This document shows positions 62,710 to 64,000 of a DNA stretch of 64,000 nt, piece by piece. Position 1 is the first letter of the stretch; the number at the start of each line of letters is the position of its first letter. The position numbers and the translations under genes were made by a program. This DNA is from Caldilineaceae bacterium (GTDB lineage: Bacteria; Chloroflexota; Anaerolineae; Caldilineales; Caldilineaceae). The stretch lies in NCBI GenBank assembly GCA_022821585.1, contig JAJEDI010000050.1, forward strand, positions 124,001-188,000, read 5' to 3'. The notes under the pieces are model-generated. The model was not told where the DNA came from and did no database searches. It was given only the letters and a program-made list of their open reading frames with translations.

Positions 62710-63651
62710 ATGGCCCAGAGTAACGTTCTGGAGCAAAGAGCGGATAACGAATCCGATAAAGCCGGTAATCAAGAGGAGGCTCCTCGCACCATCCACTTCG
62801 ACGTATTCACCCTATTTCCGCCGATGTTTTTGGGGGCTCTTTCAGAGAGCATTCTGGCACGAGCACAGGAAAAAGGCATTCTTCAAGTAACGCTCCACAA
62901 TATTCGAGACTACGCTACTGATCGACACCACACTTGTGATGGATACCCCTATGGCGGCGGCGGCGGGATGGTGATGCGTCCTGAGCCAGTGTTTCGTGCG
63001 GTCGAGTCTGTTCTGAGCCGGCCCTGCGGCTGGCAGCTACCGGCAGGAGCGGCCCACTGCGATCTGCCGCCCTGGAATCCGGATGAAGCGACCGTCTTAC
63101 GCAGGCCCATCCCGATAATCCTCTTGACACCGCAGGGCCGCCGATTCGATCAGGAGGTTGCCGCTCAATTCAGCAGGCAAAGGCGTCTGGCACTTATATG
63201 TGGACGATATGAAGGTGTCGACGAACGGATTCGGACTCAATTGATTACAGATGAGCTCAGTATTGGCGACTTCGTGCTCAGCGGAGGCGAAATCGCTGCC
63301 ATGGCGATCATCGATGCCGTAACGAGAACTCTGCCCGGCGTTCTTGGTTACGAGTCCGGCGCGCACAATGACAGCTTTTCTGAAGGAATGTCCGGCCTCC
63401 TTGAAGGGCCCCAGTATACCCGGCCCAATGCCTTTCGGGGAGAAGCCGTTCCAGAAGTTCTTGCCAGTGGACATCACGCCAAGGTAGAAAGGTGGCGCCG
63501 TGACCAGTCACTCCTGCGAACGCTTATGAGGCGTCCTGACCTACTGGTGCGAGCGGCTGAAACCGGGCAGCTGACTCTGGACGATCGCCGATTTCTTTCC
63601 AGTCAGGGTTGGCGGGCTCCAACAGATTCCGAGGGCCTCTTCCTCTCTTGA
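62710..63651 (+). CDS. trmD: tRNA (guanine-N1)-methyltransferase
   Basis: A 313-residue SPOUT methyltransferase making m1G37. The ATG at 62710 has GAGG upstream, which supports an N-terminal extension of about 28 residues before [11 protein letters not shown]. Conserved blocks: [44 protein letters not shown] and the knot region [18 protein letters not shown]. An insertion of about 20 residues ([20 protein letters not shown]) precedes [10 protein letters not shown]. Not next to rimM, rpsP or rplS as in many bacteria. Confidence 0.95.
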   Translation: MAQSNVLEQRADNESDKAGNQEEAPRTIHFDVFTLFPPMFLGALSESILARAQEKGILQVTLHNIRDYATDRHHTCDGYPYGGGGGMVMRPEPVFRAVESVLSRPCGWQLPAGAAHCDLPPWNPDEATVLRRPIPIILLTPQGRRFDQEVAAQFSRQRRLALICGRYEGVDERIRTQLITDELSIGDFVLSGGEIAAMAIIDAVTRTLPGVLGYESGAHNDSFSEGMSGLLEGPQYTRPNAFRGEAVPEVLASGHHAKVERWRRDQSLLRTLMRRPDLLVRAAETGQLTLDDRRFLSSQGWRAPTDSEGLFLS

Positions 63652-63953
63652 CCGGGCTTGCAAAACCGTTGCCTCTCCGTTCGCGTTTCTGCACGGAGAA
63701 GCCGAGCAGGCGCGCGATTCCCACCTGCCCTCAGGCTACGTCCACCCCCGAAAAGTCCGTGAACAGGGCAATTCTACCACTGCAGATTGGTCGGATCCAA
63801 ATGAAATTCATACCCTTCCCGGCGACAGAATGACTACGAACGCAACTCAAGCAGTACGGAACGCGGGCGAAGTAGCTATTACATGAAATCTGGTTGATTT
63901 TAGAGTGGTGGACAGAACGGCACAAAAGAGGCATACTATGTCCTATCGGATAC
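63652..63953. other. intergenic region after trmD
   Basis: About 300 bp without a credible gene; the minus-strand 81-aa ORF of the track is not convincing. No clear terminator is visible. Its right part contains the promoter candidate described separately. Confidence 0.4.
63909..63937 (+). promoter_or_regulatory. possible promoter near the window end
   Basis: TGGACA, 17-bp spacer, CATACT. A start near 63944 would drive the gene that may begin at 63954. Confidence 0.35.
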
Positions 63954-64000
63954 ATGACACCACTTAAACGCGCCATTGCCGCAGATCGAAAACGAATGTT
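63954..64000 (+). CDS. possible start of a gene cut by the window end
   Basis: An ATG opens MTPLKRAIAADRKRM and stays open to the window edge. No good ribosome-binding site is seen, and too little is present to identify it. It may be a leaderless start just after the candidate promoter, or a chance ORF. Confidence 0.25.
   Translation, partial: MTPLKRAIAADRKRM

Noticed and set aside
63731-63976. 81-aa minus-strand ORF at the window end
   Set aside because: No ribosome-binding site and an amino-acid pattern unlike a folded protein; it overlaps the candidate promoter.

Overview
The window reads as ordinary bacterial chromosome: dense, high-GC, with short gaps and genes in co-directional blocks. 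The protein set fits Chloroflexota, most likely a Caldilineae/Anaerolineae-type lineage of the kind recovered from marine or sponge metagenomes. Reasons: LysM/SH3 surface proteins, YkuD L,D-transpeptidases, M16 lipoproteins, tandem MFS pumps, and many phytanoyl-CoA dioxygenases, amidohydrolases, a sulfatase and an enolase-superfamily dehydratase. No rRNA or tRNA gene, prophage, complete IS or CRISPR array was seen. The taxonomy is inference from gene content; no search was run.

Layout. 1-5.3 kb: the tail of a CCA-adding/poly(A)-polymerase-type HD protein, then a minus-strand operon (siroheme nitrite/sulfite reductase, unknown 200-aa protein, TrpD2-like protein) behind a near-consensus promoter and a roughly 190-nt leader. 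5.3-15.6 kb: a dispersed repeat, a large M16 lipoprotein, two small conserved proteins, a membrane-anchored Trm112-like protein without cysteines, a histidine kinase / triple-PDZ / response-regulator set, and rplI. 15.8-16.0 kb: a duplicated inverted-repeat element with an 8-bp direct repeat on both sides. 16.3-23.3 kb: gyrA, an AlbA/Schlafen-type protein, lepB, and an unusual three-gene set (Os1348-like small protein, YbjN/chaperone-like protein, FAM151-like protein). 23.3-26.5 kb: sulfatase and class III aminotransferase. 27.2-33.5 kb: cell-envelope block (two L,D-transpeptidases, DUF3105 protein, def, thioesterase, LysM-SH3-glycosidase).

33.5-48.6 kb is one long minus-strand accessory/catabolic block: M20 peptidase, Rieske protein, two amidohydrolase paralogues, PhyH oxygenase, three tandem MFS transporters, an FG-GAP/UnbV lipoprotein, and a CUT1 sugar ABC importer without its ATPase. 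48.6-50 kb is a gene-poor gap with 10-bp-phased repeats. 50-59 kb carries further carbohydrate and small-molecule genes: PfkB kinase, MBL hydrolase, Gfo/Idh/MocA oxidoreductase, phosphotransferase, a Rpn-like PD-(D/E)XK protein beside a repeat, then a rhamnonate-dehydratase-like / PhyH / lactonase-like cassette. 59-63.7 kb has an ABC exporter, an M23 endopeptidase and trmD.

The housekeeping genes (gyrA, rplI, lepB, def, trmD) are intact and recognisable. The most interesting candidates are the Os1348/YbjN/FAM151 cluster, the two related inverted-repeat families, the PDZ protein inside the two-component locus, the sulfite reductase operon with its leader, and the gyrA quinolone-region substitutions.
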